A DNA stretch of 17,356 nucleotides from an uncultured Prevotella sp. (GTDB lineage: Bacteria > Bacteroidota > Bacteroidia > Bacteroidales > Bacteroidaceae). Shown in pieces: positions 8,164-15,210 of this stretch; within the stretch, counting starts at the first letter, position 1; each line of letters opens with the position of its first letter. A program made the position numbers and the translations under genes. The stretch is from assembly GCA_934203355.1 (NCBI GenBank), contig CAKPZC010000047.1, forward strand, positions 1 through 17,356, given 5' to 3'. The notes under the pieces are model-generated. The model made no database searches. It saw nothing but the letters and a program-made list of their open reading frames with translations, and had not been told where the DNA came from.

Positions 8164-9210
8164 CTATCTCTTATCTACGTTCACACTCATACCTTGCGAC
8201 ACCTTCTGGCTTCCGTCGGTGATAACCTTGTCGCCATAGTGCAGTCCCGAGGATACTATAACTCCACCCTCAACAAAGTCGCCAATGGTGATATACTGCT
8301 GTCTTGCCTTACCGTCGACTGCAAGCCACACAAAACGCCTGTTGTCGGAATCGAGCTTCACGGCATTGAGGGGAACAGAGATTGACGGCGACACAGAAGC
8401 CTGCACCTTGTCGGCACGCAGCAAATTGACATTGCATACCATTCCCGGCATGAGGCCTCCCCCACTGTTGGTGATGGCGAGTTTCACGTTGTAGGTGTGA
8501 GAAACGGCATTTGCCTCAACTCCCTTTTCCTTGACTACTGCCTCATAGCGCTTGCCGCCTAACGCCGAGACAACAACATGGGCATTGGCTCCGACAGTCA
8601 CTTGCGAAATCTCGCTCTCGGGCACTGCCACTACGACGTCGAGTTTTGAAATGTCCACAAGCTTGAATATCTGCTGCCCAGCTATGACATTCATGCCACG
8701 TTCGGCGTAGCGGGCTGATATAACACCAGAAAAGGGAGCCACAAGCGACGTGCGCGACAATTGGGTGCGCGCGAGTTGCTCGGTCGACTTCGCCTGTTCG
8801 AGTTTGGTTTGTATTTCCACCCACTTTATGTCGGACACGACACCCTGGCTGTGAAGTGGCTCAAAACGCCGATAGGCATCCTCTGCCTGACGCAGCGTGG
8901 TGAGTGAAAGGTTATGAGCGTCGCGCAAGGATGTAGGGTCGACGGTTGCAAGGGTCTGGCCGCGTCTCACACAATCGCCGTTGTCGACATTGAGCGAGAG
9001 CACATTGCCTGCCACTTGGAAACTTAGGGCTGTGCCCTCGCGCTCCACTATATTTCCAACATACTCCCTGCCTACAACATTCGAGATAGAGTCTATTGTC
9101 ACAACGCCAACGCTAACTGGATGGTGGTCGGCTTCCTTGCTCTTGTCCTTGCACGAGAAGAGCAATGCTGGTAAAACTGTCAGAAAAAACCAATAATAAT
9201 ACCTATTCAT
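8164..9210 (-). CDS. Membrane-fusion (periplasmic adaptor) lipoprotein of an RND efflux pump
   Basis: This 348-residue protein starts with a lipoprotein signal peptide: a hydrophobic stretch followed by lipobox LFSC with Cys20 as the lipid anchor. A lipoyl-like half-motif (VLSLNVDNGDCVRRGQTLA), a helical hairpin of about 85 residues, the second lipoyl half (LVAPFSGVISARYAERGMNV) and a beta-barrel and membrane-proximal part follow, which is the AcrA/MexA order. It bridges the RND pump to an outer-membrane channel. It is the first gene of a two-gene operon; its TAG stop is two bases before the pump ATG. The promoter candidate is at 9256-9285. Confidence 0.93.
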   Translation of the reverse strand: MNRYYYWFFLTVLPALLFSCKDKSKEADHHPVSVGVVTIDSISNVVGREYVGNIVEREGTALSFQVAGNVLSLNVDNGDCVRRGQTLATVDPTSLRDAHNLSLTTLRQAEDAYRRFEPLHSQGVVSDIKWVEIQTKLEQAKSTEQLARTQLSRTSLVAPFSGVISARYAERGMNVIAGQQIFKLVDISKLDVVVAVPESEISQVTVGANAHVVVSALGGKRYEAVVKEKGVEANAVSHTYNVKLAITNSGGGLMPGMVCNVNLLRADKVQASVSPSISVPLNAVKLDSDNRRFVWLAVDGKARQQYITIGDFVEGGVIVSSGLHYGDKVITDGSQKVSQGMSVNVDKR

Positions 9211-9255
9211 AAATAAATCCCATTAACAACATTATCCAAATTGTATTTTCAGCTA

Positions 9256-9285
9256 CAAAAGTAGTGATTTTTATTATTAATGAAA
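9256..9285 (-). promoter_or_regulatory. Putative promoter of the efflux operon
   Basis: On the minus strand TACTTTTG (9256-9263) matches TAnnTTTG. An imperfect -33 element, TTTC (9282-9285), lies 18 bases upstream. Transcription would start near 9251, about 40 bases before the adaptor ATG. I see no repressor gene or clear operator palindrome in the 242-base gap between the two operons (9211-9452). Confidence 0.5.
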
Positions 9286-9369
9286 TAGAACAGCGTTGTT
9301 TTTTATACTCCATTTGTAATAAAAAAAGTTCCAAATTCTATAAAACAAACCACACAACAAGTGAATACG

Positions 9370-9404
9370 AAAAGAAGCCCCACCACATCACGTGGTAGAG
9401 CTTC
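9370..9404 (-). terminator. Putative terminator of the glycogen operon
   Basis: On the minus strand GAAGC (9400-9404) pairs with GCTTC (9374-9378), and ACCAC pairs with GTGGT (9382-9386 and 9392-9396) around a five-base loop. The 3-base by 3-base internal loop weakens the stem. Four T residues follow on the minus strand (9370-9373). The position about 50 bases after the GH57 stop fits. A smaller stem TTGTA/TACAA lies at 9427-9440. Confidence 0.55.
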
Positions 9405-9452
9405 CGCAAACTTTATTAACCAATAGTTGTATTTATACAAGAACCTTAATAT

Positions 9453-10880
9453 TTATTCTCCTTTTTCAGCAGACTCCTCAGCAACTGAGTCCTCTTCCGA
9501 TTTCTTTGTAGTCTTGCGCACAGTCTTCTTAGGAGCGGCAGCCTTGGTTTTCTCCAGTTTTGCACGCAATTTCTCCTCTGCAGCCTCAATCTTCTCTATC
9601 TTGGTCTGCAGGCGGACGATTTCCTTGTTCTTCATATCAATCTCCTCGTCCTGATTCTTGATAGTAGTGAGGAGCGAGCTGAGTTCTTCGTTGTCAACCT
9701 CTTCTGGATAGAGCGAGTTGACGCGTGAGATGAAGTCGCCGAGGATGTTCATATAGTTGGTGAAAGCGTCGAACGGGCTTGAATATATGCCACGGTAGAT
9801 GCCCACCTGCGACGGCTTTGTTGTCATCTGGCGGAAGAAGTGAGATGCCTGCAGATAGTCCCAGTCCTGATTGATACGTGGGTCGTCGGCAATGCGCACA
9901 CGGTCGGCTACGCTATAGAGCTTGTTGAAAGCCTCGCGCTGCATCGGGTTTCCGAGCCAGCAGCTGCAGTCGCGCTCCTCGTCGTTCCACGAGAGAGTGT
10001 CGGGCACATCAAGACCGCCAACACTGTTGAATTTGTCGCATACCTCCGACGGAGTAGCAAACGAGATGCCGCGGTTCTTAGCACATGCTGGCAACGCCTT
10101 GATGAAGTCGAGGATGTTGCTCGACAGAGGCTGGGCGATGCCGAGAGCCGATAGCTCCATGAATATGTTAATTACCTTCTCTTCCTCGGGGAAGTTGGCA
10201 ATACGGTCGACATAGTTGTCGGCGAAGAGAGGATAGCCATCCCATTCTGTATTGCTGAAACGCAATGAGATGTCGTCGCTGAGGTTCACGTCGCGCAACA
10301 GCAACTTGAGGCTGGGAGCCAATGTGCAGTTGTAGACATAGTGGGGCGACTTCCATCCCAGGACGTGGCGAGCTCCTTCGGTGAGCATGCCCTTGAATCC
10401 CATCTGCGAAGCCTGCAAGCCAATCTCGTCGCTATAGATAAGCGAAGAGTTGCGGAGCACCTTAGGCGACTGACCGAAGTATTCCTCCATCTTCTTGCAC
10501 TGGCGCTTAACTTCCTTCTCGAAGCTTGCCTCATTGGCCAATGATGCAAGACCGTGAGAGTAAGGCTCGGCAAGGAACTCCACACAACCAGTCTTGTTGA
10601 GTTCCTGCAACTTCTCAAGCACCTGAGGGGCATGGATTTCGAGCTGCTCGATGCCTACGCCCGAGAGCGAGAAAGCCACCTTGAAGAAGCCGTTGTTCTC
10701 CTTTATCATTTCGTGGAGAGCGTTGAGAGCCGGCATGTAAGAGCGCTGAGCGATGTCGGTGATTAGACGCTCGTCCTCGTAGTCGTCATAATAGTAGTGG
10801 TCGGTACCGATGTCGAAGAAACGGTAGCGCTTCAACTGTATGTTCTGATGTATCTCAAAATATAAACAAATCGTTTTCAT
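9453..10880 (-). CDS. GH57 alpha-amylase-like protein, probably catalytically inactive
   Basis: This 475-residue protein matches the GH57 alpha-amylase-like proteins found in Bacteroidales glycogen clusters: FEIHQN near the N-terminus, GCVEFLAEPYSHGLASL, the TEGARHVLGWKSPHYVY segment, and SWNDEERDCSCWLGN. Two catalytic regions are altered. Where relatives I recall read RNTELIY with the nucleophile glutamate, this has RNSSLIY (S146). Where they read MDYETFGEHQ with the acid/base aspartate, this has MELSALGIAQ (E242, S244). Residues about 400-440 form a coiled coil, and the last 35 or so are a Lys/Ala/Glu-rich, probably disordered tail. It is third in the operon, 42 bases after the glycosyltransferase gene. 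A binding or regulatory role in glycogen metabolism is more likely than hydrolysis. Family is firm; loss of activity rests on remembered alignment. Confidence 0.85.
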   Translation of the reverse strand: MKTICLYFEIHQNIQLKRYRFFDIGTDHYYYDDYEDERLITDIAQRSYMPALNALHEMIKENNGFFKVAFSLSGVGIEQLEIHAPQVLEKLQELNKTGCVEFLAEPYSHGLASLANEASFEKEVKRQCKKMEEYFGQSPKVLRNSSLIYSDEIGLQASQMGFKGMLTEGARHVLGWKSPHYVYNCTLAPSLKLLLRDVNLSDDISLRFSNTEWDGYPLFADNYVDRIANFPEEEKVINIFMELSALGIAQPLSSNILDFIKALPACAKNRGISFATPSEVCDKFNSVGGLDVPDTLSWNDEERDCSCWLGNPMQREAFNKLYSVADRVRIADDPRINQDWDYLQASHFFRQMTTKPSQVGIYRGIYSSPFDAFTNYMNILGDFISRVNSLYPEEVDNEELSSLLTTIKNQDEEIDMKNKEIVRLQTKIEKIEAAEEKLRAKLEKTKAAAPKKTVRKTTKKSEEDSVAEESAEKGE

Positions 10881-10922
10881 TGTTGCTTGTCGTTTAATGG
10901 ATTGTTGTGTTTGTATAACGCT

Positions 10923-12194
10923 TTAGATATTGCCCGAAAGCACACGCTCGTAAAGGTTCTTTATGCGTGCGCCCACCTTTTCCCAAGTAATCTGGTCGAC
11001 CTCGTTCTTTCCCTCTTCCTGTAGATAGTGGAATAGCGAGTCGTTGTGGCAAATTGAGTAAATTGCATCGGCAAGAGCATGGATATCCCAATAGTCCACC
11101 TTGATGCAGTTGTCGAGAATCTCGGCACAACCCGACTGTTTCGAAATGATAGTCGGCGTTCCGCATTGCATAGCCTCAAGCGGAGAGATACCGAAAGGCT
11201 CAGATACCGAAGGCATCACATAAACATCCGAATCCTTCAGACATTCATAAACCTGCTTGCCGCGCATGAATCCCGGGAAGTGGAAACGGTCGGCAATGCC
11301 ACGCTCTGCTGCCAGATAAATCATGGCATCCATCATGTCGCCGCTACCTGCCATGCAGAAACGCACGTTGCGTGTGCGCTGCAATACCATATTGGCTGCC
11401 TCTACGAAATACTCTGGACCCTTCTGCATGGTGATACGTCCAAGGAATGTTACCACCTTGTCCTTGCCTGTGTGGTCGGGACGTGGGATGTCCTGTAGTT
11501 CCTGACGTAATGGATAAACAGCATTGTGCATTGTGAAGCACTTGCGTGGGTCCTGATGATACTGGTTGATGACGGTCTGTCGTGTGAGCTCCGACACACA
11601 CATGATGCAGTCGGCGTTGTCCATGCCGTCCTTCTCGATTGAGTAGACTGTTGGGTTCACCTTTCCGCGCGAACGGTCGAAGTCGGTGGCGTGAACGTGG
11701 ATGCAGAGTGGCTTTCCGCTCACCCTCTTGGCGTGGATGCCAGCAGGATAGGTAAGCCAGTCGTGTGCGTGTATTATATCAAACTCCTCTGTGCGGGCCA
11801 CTACGCCTGCAATGATTGAGTAGTTGTTAATTTCCTCGTGCAGATTCGAGGGGTAGCCGCCCGCAAACTCCATGCATCCAAGGTCGTTGACGTGCATATT
11901 GTTGAAGTCGGCATAGATATGGTCGCGCAAGCGATAATAGTAATCGGGATCCATGACGTTGCCTACACGGTTCTTAACGTAGTCGTAGTCTACGTCGCGC
12001 CATGCGATAGGCACACAATTCATTGCCACGATGCGGCAAGCACTACGGTCCTCGTCGCCAAAGGGATGAGGCAGACACAGCACTGTGTCGACGTCGCCCT
12101 GGGCATGAAGTCCCTGCGAGATTCCAAAATTAGCGGTAGCAAGTCCACCATATACATGAGGAGGATACTCCCAACCGAACATTAGTACTTTCAT
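10923..12194 (-). CDS. GT4-family glycosyltransferase, glycogen synthase-like
   Basis: This 423-residue GT-B glycosyltransferase has an N-terminal Rossmann half beginning MKVLMFGWEYPPHVYGG, which includes the donor-site glycine loop. A DIIHAHDWLTYPAG segment follows at mid-length. The C-terminal half has FLGRITMQKGPEYF and the E-x7-E motif EPFGISPLE (E332 and E340), as in retaining GT4 and GT5 enzymes. The neighbours (debranching enzyme upstream, GH57 downstream) point to glucan elongation in glycogen metabolism. Acceptor and donor are inferred, and the protein is shorter than classical GlgA. It begins 20 bases after the debranching gene and has an unusually good Shine-Dalgarno sequence. Confidence 0.88.
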   Translation of the reverse strand: MKVLMFGWEYPPHVYGGLATANFGISQGLHAQGDVDTVLCLPHPFGDEDRSACRIVAMNCVPIAWRDVDYDYVKNRVGNVMDPDYYYRLRDHIYADFNNMHVNDLGCMEFAGGYPSNLHEEINNYSIIAGVVARTEEFDIIHAHDWLTYPAGIHAKRVSGKPLCIHVHATDFDRSRGKVNPTVYSIEKDGMDNADCIMCVSELTRQTVINQYHQDPRKCFTMHNAVYPLRQELQDIPRPDHTGKDKVVTFLGRITMQKGPEYFVEAANMVLQRTRNVRFCMAGSGDMMDAMIYLAAERGIADRFHFPGFMRGKQVYECLKDSDVYVMPSVSEPFGISPLEAMQCGTPTIISKQSGCAEILDNCIKVDYWDIHALADAIYSICHNDSLFHYLQEEGKNEVDQITWEKVGARIKNLYERVLSGNI

Positions 12195-12204
12195 ATTATT
12201 GAAT

Positions 12205-12210
12205 CCTCCT
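12205..12210 (-). promoter_or_regulatory. Shine-Dalgarno sequence of the glycosyltransferase gene
   Basis: AGGAGG on the minus strand lies 10 bases before the ATG. It is the only canonical Shine-Dalgarno sequence I noticed before a gene here, and such sequences are uncommon in Bacteroidetes. It supports the start at 12194 and suggests efficient internal initiation within the operon mRNA. Confidence 0.6.
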
Positions 12211-12214
12211 ATTT

Positions 12215-14161
12215 TTAGTATTTATATTTTTCCAACAGTTCGAGCGTACGCAATATCTCGCCTACGTTCATGGCAAACGACATGGCACCACGACCGCTGA
12301 ACGGTGGGTTGCCGTCGAACAGTTCGGGAATGGTTCCGATGCAATGCTGCACCATCTCGTCCTCGTAGCCCACCATCTGGCGCTCTATGAAGGAGAGTCG
12401 TGTGCGCTTGTAAATCTTGAGACATGCCTCCATATAGAATCCGCCGAGCCAAGGCCATGCGGTGCCCTGATGATAGGCATAGTCGCGCTGTGTCTGCGGA
12501 CCAACATACATAGGATTGTAGCCACCACTCTTTGGCGAAAGCGAGCGCAGACCCTTAGGAGTGAGGAGCTCGCGTGTGCACACGTCGAGCACGTTCTTCT
12601 GTTGTGCGGGGGTGAGAGGAGAATAATCAAGAGCCACGGCGAAAATCATATTCGGGCGCACGCTCCAGTCGGGATTGTCCTTTGGTTCAACATAGTCGAA
12701 CAGATAGCCATGAACATTGACAAATGTGTCGAGGAATGAATTGCGACACAGTTCGGCACGCTCCTCATAGGCTACACCCTCGCCTTCAGCACCATACTCG
12801 GCTGCCATCGAGGCACAGAACTTCAGGGCATTATACCACAATGCGTTGAATTCAACAATATAACCAGTACGCGGCACAACGGGACGTCCGTTGGCTGTAG
12901 AGTTCATCCATGTGACAGCCTTCTCCTTGCCCTCCGAGTAGAGCAATCCGTTCTCTTTAAGGCGGAGATTAGGATGCTTGTCGGCGATGATATAAGCCAG
13001 GATGTCGTGGAGCAAAATGCCATATTTGCGGTTGCACTTCTCGCGTCCCACATGCTTTGAATATTGCTGTATAGCCCAAACTGCCCAAAGTAGCACATCG
13101 GGTTGCTCTATCTCTGACATCTTTGTTGTGAGCGGCTTTTCCTCCATGAATTCGTAGAGTCCGCGAGCTGCCGTCTCCATTACGAGCTCAAAGTAGTCCT
13201 CCTCCTCGATAGAGAGGGTAAGACCCGGCAGAGCGATGAATGTGTCGCGTGCGCGGCACTTAAACCACGGGTATCCAGCAAGCAGATAGCGTTCGTCCTT
13301 GCTTGTGCGGTTGTGGAACTGGTGGGCTGCATTCACAAGACAATGGAAGAAGTTGTCGCGCGGAGAACGCTCGTCAACCTCCTCGGCGAAAAGTTTCGGC
13401 AATGCTGCTGTCTTGCAGGCTGTTGTCGAAGCAGAGAACACGATGCTCTCTCCCTTCTTGATGTCCATCTCGAAGTAGCCAGGAACGTAGAGGTCCTCGT
13501 TCGATGCGTAGCCGCGCTCCTGCTCCTTGGGATATTCCACACCGCGATACCAGTCGGGACTGAACACAAATTTGTTTTCCTTGCTGAACTGCATGTAGAG
13601 GTCGGGATAGCCGGCATACATACATGTCTTTATACCGTTCTCCACCTCAGTATAGTCGCGCGAAGCCACCGAGTTCTCGTGTGTAAACTGGCGAACGCTG
13701 CGGAAAGCGAGGAAAGGACGGAAACGCAAGGTCGTAGCCGAATGGGCATCAACCAATGTGTAACGGATGAGGATACGGTCTTCGTAGTGCTGGAACACAA
13801 CTTCTTTCTTGAGCACAACTCCACCTACACGATAGAGTGTTGTAGGCACCTTGTCACAGTCGAATTCTCGAATATACTTGTGACCTTTGGGGCTAAAATT
13901 ATTGCCCTGATACTTGTGCAAACCAAGATTGAACTCTGCTCCATGCTGAATTACTGTAGGATCGAGCGACGACAGCAGAACATGGTTCTCGTCGTCGAGT
14001 TCGGGAACGGGAACTACAAGCAGTCCGTGATACTTTCGAGTATTACAATCGACTATTGTAGAACACGAATAGGCTCCTGAACGGTTTGTACGCAGCAACT
14101 CACGTGGGAGAGATTCTTCCAGGTTTGTCATCAGAGCTTTTTCGAATCGCAAATAACTCAT
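12215..14161 (-). CDS. Glycogen debranching enzyme (amylo-alpha-1,6-glucosidase, GH133-type)
   Basis: This 648-residue protein has the bacterial/archaeal debranching-enzyme layout. The N-terminal beta-sandwich domain (about 15-240) contains TRKYHGLL at 41-48. The C-terminal (alpha/alpha)6-barrel domain (about 270-645) contains AGYPWFKCRARDTFIALPG, DYAYHQGTAWPWLGGF and PELFDG with E613, a position that in this clan belongs to the active site. It should release glucose at alpha-1,6 branch points of glycogen. It is the first gene of the three-gene operon and ends 20 bases before the glycosyltransferase ATG. The start at 14161 places the first conserved domain normally. There is no Shine-Dalgarno sequence; the promoter is at 14253-14283. 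Whether a separate glucanotransferase activity exists cannot be judged. Confidence 0.92.
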   Translation of the reverse strand: MSYLRFEKALMTNLEESLPRELLRTNRSGAYSCSTIVDCNTRKYHGLLVVPVPELDDENHVLLSSLDPTVIQHGAEFNLGLHKYQGNNFSPKGHKYIREFDCDKVPTTLYRVGGVVLKKEVVFQHYEDRILIRYTLVDAHSATTLRFRPFLAFRSVRQFTHENSVASRDYTEVENGIKTCMYAGYPDLYMQFSKENKFVFSPDWYRGVEYPKEQERGYASNEDLYVPGYFEMDIKKGESIVFSASTTACKTAALPKLFAEEVDERSPRDNFFHCLVNAAHQFHNRTSKDERYLLAGYPWFKCRARDTFIALPGLTLSIEEEDYFELVMETAARGLYEFMEEKPLTTKMSEIEQPDVLLWAVWAIQQYSKHVGREKCNRKYGILLHDILAYIIADKHPNLRLKENGLLYSEGKEKAVTWMNSTANGRPVVPRTGYIVEFNALWYNALKFCASMAAEYGAEGEGVAYEERAELCRNSFLDTFVNVHGYLFDYVEPKDNPDWSVRPNMIFAVALDYSPLTPAQQKNVLDVCTRELLTPKGLRSLSPKSGGYNPMYVGPQTQRDYAYHQGTAWPWLGGFYMEACLKIYKRTRLSFIERQMVGYEDEMVQHCIGTIPELFDGNPPFSGRGAMSFAMNVGEILRTLELLEKYKY

Positions 14162-14252
14162 AGGTTTAAATTAAGGTTCGTTAATAGTTGTCATTATATT
14201 AAATTTGCTTGGCAGTAGTCTCATTAAAAAGGCCTTGTCTGCCTTACGCTCT

Positions 14253-14283
14253 CAAAGGTAGTAATTTTTATATTATGGACAAA
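14253..14283 (-). promoter_or_regulatory. Promoter of the glycogen operon
   Basis: On the minus strand TTTG (14280-14283), 19 bases, then TACCTTTG (14253-14260): a full match to the Bacteroidetes consensus. The predicted leader is about 87 bases and ends at the debranching-enzyme ATG. It is AT-rich and I saw no riboswitch-like fold. The TACCTTTG box and spacing are the same as in the tRNA-Ser promoter, which suggests a strong promoter. Confidence 0.8.
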
Positions 14284-14289
14284 ATAAAT

Positions 14290-14344
14290 ATAACAATATT
14301 TTTAAAAAATCTGCTTTTTCGCACGTTTTTCAGCAAATTGTTAT
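14290..14344. repeat. Inverted repeat between the divergent glycogen and Crp/Fnr promoters
   Basis: ATAACAAT (14290-14297) and its exact reverse complement ATTGTTAT (14337-14344) are separated by 39 bases. An inner pair TGCT/AGCA lies between them but is placed asymmetrically. The repeat sits just upstream of the glycogen -33 box and about 40 bases before the regulator's -7 box. It could be a split operator or chance in AT-rich DNA. Confidence 0.35.
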
Positions 14345-14385
14345 TAAAAACGGGACAGTATACCTATTTTTTCGCAAAAAATGGC

Positions 14386-14393
14386 TAACTTTG
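14386..14393 (+). promoter_or_regulatory. Putative promoter (-7 box) of the Crp/Fnr-family gene
   Basis: TAACTTTG is an exact TAnnTTTG match. A clear TTTG at the right distance is missing; the sequence there is T-rich. Start of transcription would be near 14398, leaving a leader of about 60 bases that includes a run of eight or more T residues before the ATG at 14459. A weak -33 element would suit an activator-dependent or autoregulated gene, but that is inference. Confidence 0.5.
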
Positions 14394-14458
14394 TAATTGT
14401 GTAAAAACATTGAGAGATTATTTTCAGTTTTTTTTATTTTCAGGACAACAAAACAGCT

Positions 14459-15157
14459 ATGCCATTAAACATAATATACAAGGAAGACATCGCCAGAAGA
14501 ATATCCCAAGCATGGGGATGCGAAGGCGAAGATATTTGCGATATTGTTGCAAATATCTCAATTAGGCATTTCAAAAAAAACGACTATATTTATAATGAGC
14601 ATCAAACTCCTACTCGTTTGATTTATCTGGTTAGGGGAAAGGTGAAAATTGTGAAAGATTCCTGTGCGGGGCGACCACAGATTGTGCGCGCCATCAACGA
14701 AGGGCAATTTTTGGGCTATCGTGCTTTTTTCGCCCATGAAGAATACATCACGTCGGCATTGGCATTTGAGGATTCTATAGTGGCAACATTGCCTTTCTGT
14801 TTTCTGAAAGACATGTTGCAACGTCATTGCGGTGTGGCAAAATATTTCATTCGCGAACTTGCTACGACACTTGGTTCTTCCGACTCGCGCATCGTGTCGC
14901 TCACTCAGAAACATATCCGCGGGCGCCTTGCCGAGACCATTCTCTCGCTTAAGGACAACTATGGAGTGTGCCCCGTCAGCAACACCATTAATATAAGTAT
15001 GTCGCGCGACGATATTGCGTCGCTCTCAAACATGAGCACAAGCAACGCCATCCGCACATTGTCGGCGTTTGCGCAGGAAGGAATAATAATGATTGAAGGC
15101 AAGAAGATAAGGATTGTTGACCAGGGACGGCTTCATAAAATATCGGAAATGGGGTGA
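14459..15157 (+). CDS. Crp/Fnr-family transcriptional regulator
   Basis: This 232-residue protein has an N-terminal cyclic-nucleotide-binding-type beta-roll (about 25-120; NDYIYNEHQTPTRLIYLVRG, then VRAINEGQFLGY), a dimerisation helix (about 125-155), and a winged helix-turn-helix of the Crp type (about 158-225; RGRLAETILSL, MSRDDIASLSNMSTSNAIRTL, EGIIMIEGKKIRIVD). It lacks the N-terminal cysteine cluster of Fnr, so it is unlikely to bind an iron-sulfur cluster that way. Its ligand is unknown, and I do not see the canonical cAMP-binding residues clearly. It is divergent from the glycogen operon, which makes that operon and its own gene plausible targets. Its TGA stop lies inside an inverted repeat. 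Confidence 0.9.
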   Translation: MPLNIIYKEDIARRISQAWGCEGEDICDIVANISIRHFKKNDYIYNEHQTPTRLIYLVRGKVKIVKDSCAGRPQIVRAINEGQFLGYRAFFAHEEYITSALAFEDSIVATLPFCFLKDMLQRHCGVAKYFIRELATTLGSSDSRIVSLTQKHIRGRLAETILSLKDNYGVCPVSNTINISMSRDDIASLSNMSTSNAIRTLSAFAQEGIIMIEGKKIRIVDQGRLHKISEMG

Positions 15158-15194
15158 AAAAAGCGGTTTATATTTTTTCCACTTCTCTCACCCC
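15151..15194. terminator. Possible hairpin between convergent genes
   Basis: GGGGTGA (15151-15157) is the reverse complement of TCACCCC (15188-15194). Between them an A6 run and a T6 run can add pairing. The element fills the gap between the Crp/Fnr gene and the lipid-kinase gene and could end both transcripts, but the loop is long and no clean T-run follows the outer stem in either direction. Confidence 0.35.
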
Positions 15195-15210
15195 ATGAAT
15201 GTCCTACTTA

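Noticed and set aside
13313..14080. A 255-codon open frame on the plus strand
   Set aside because: It lies wholly antisense to the debranching-enzyme gene, whose domains are clear, and its translation shows no recognisable motif.
14401..14458. T-rich stretch before the Crp/Fnr gene as a terminator
   Set aside because: No GC-rich stem precedes the T-run, so it looks like AT-rich leader sequence.
14459..15157. Fnr-type oxygen sensor
   Set aside because: The N-terminal cysteine cluster that holds the iron-sulfur centre in Fnr is absent.
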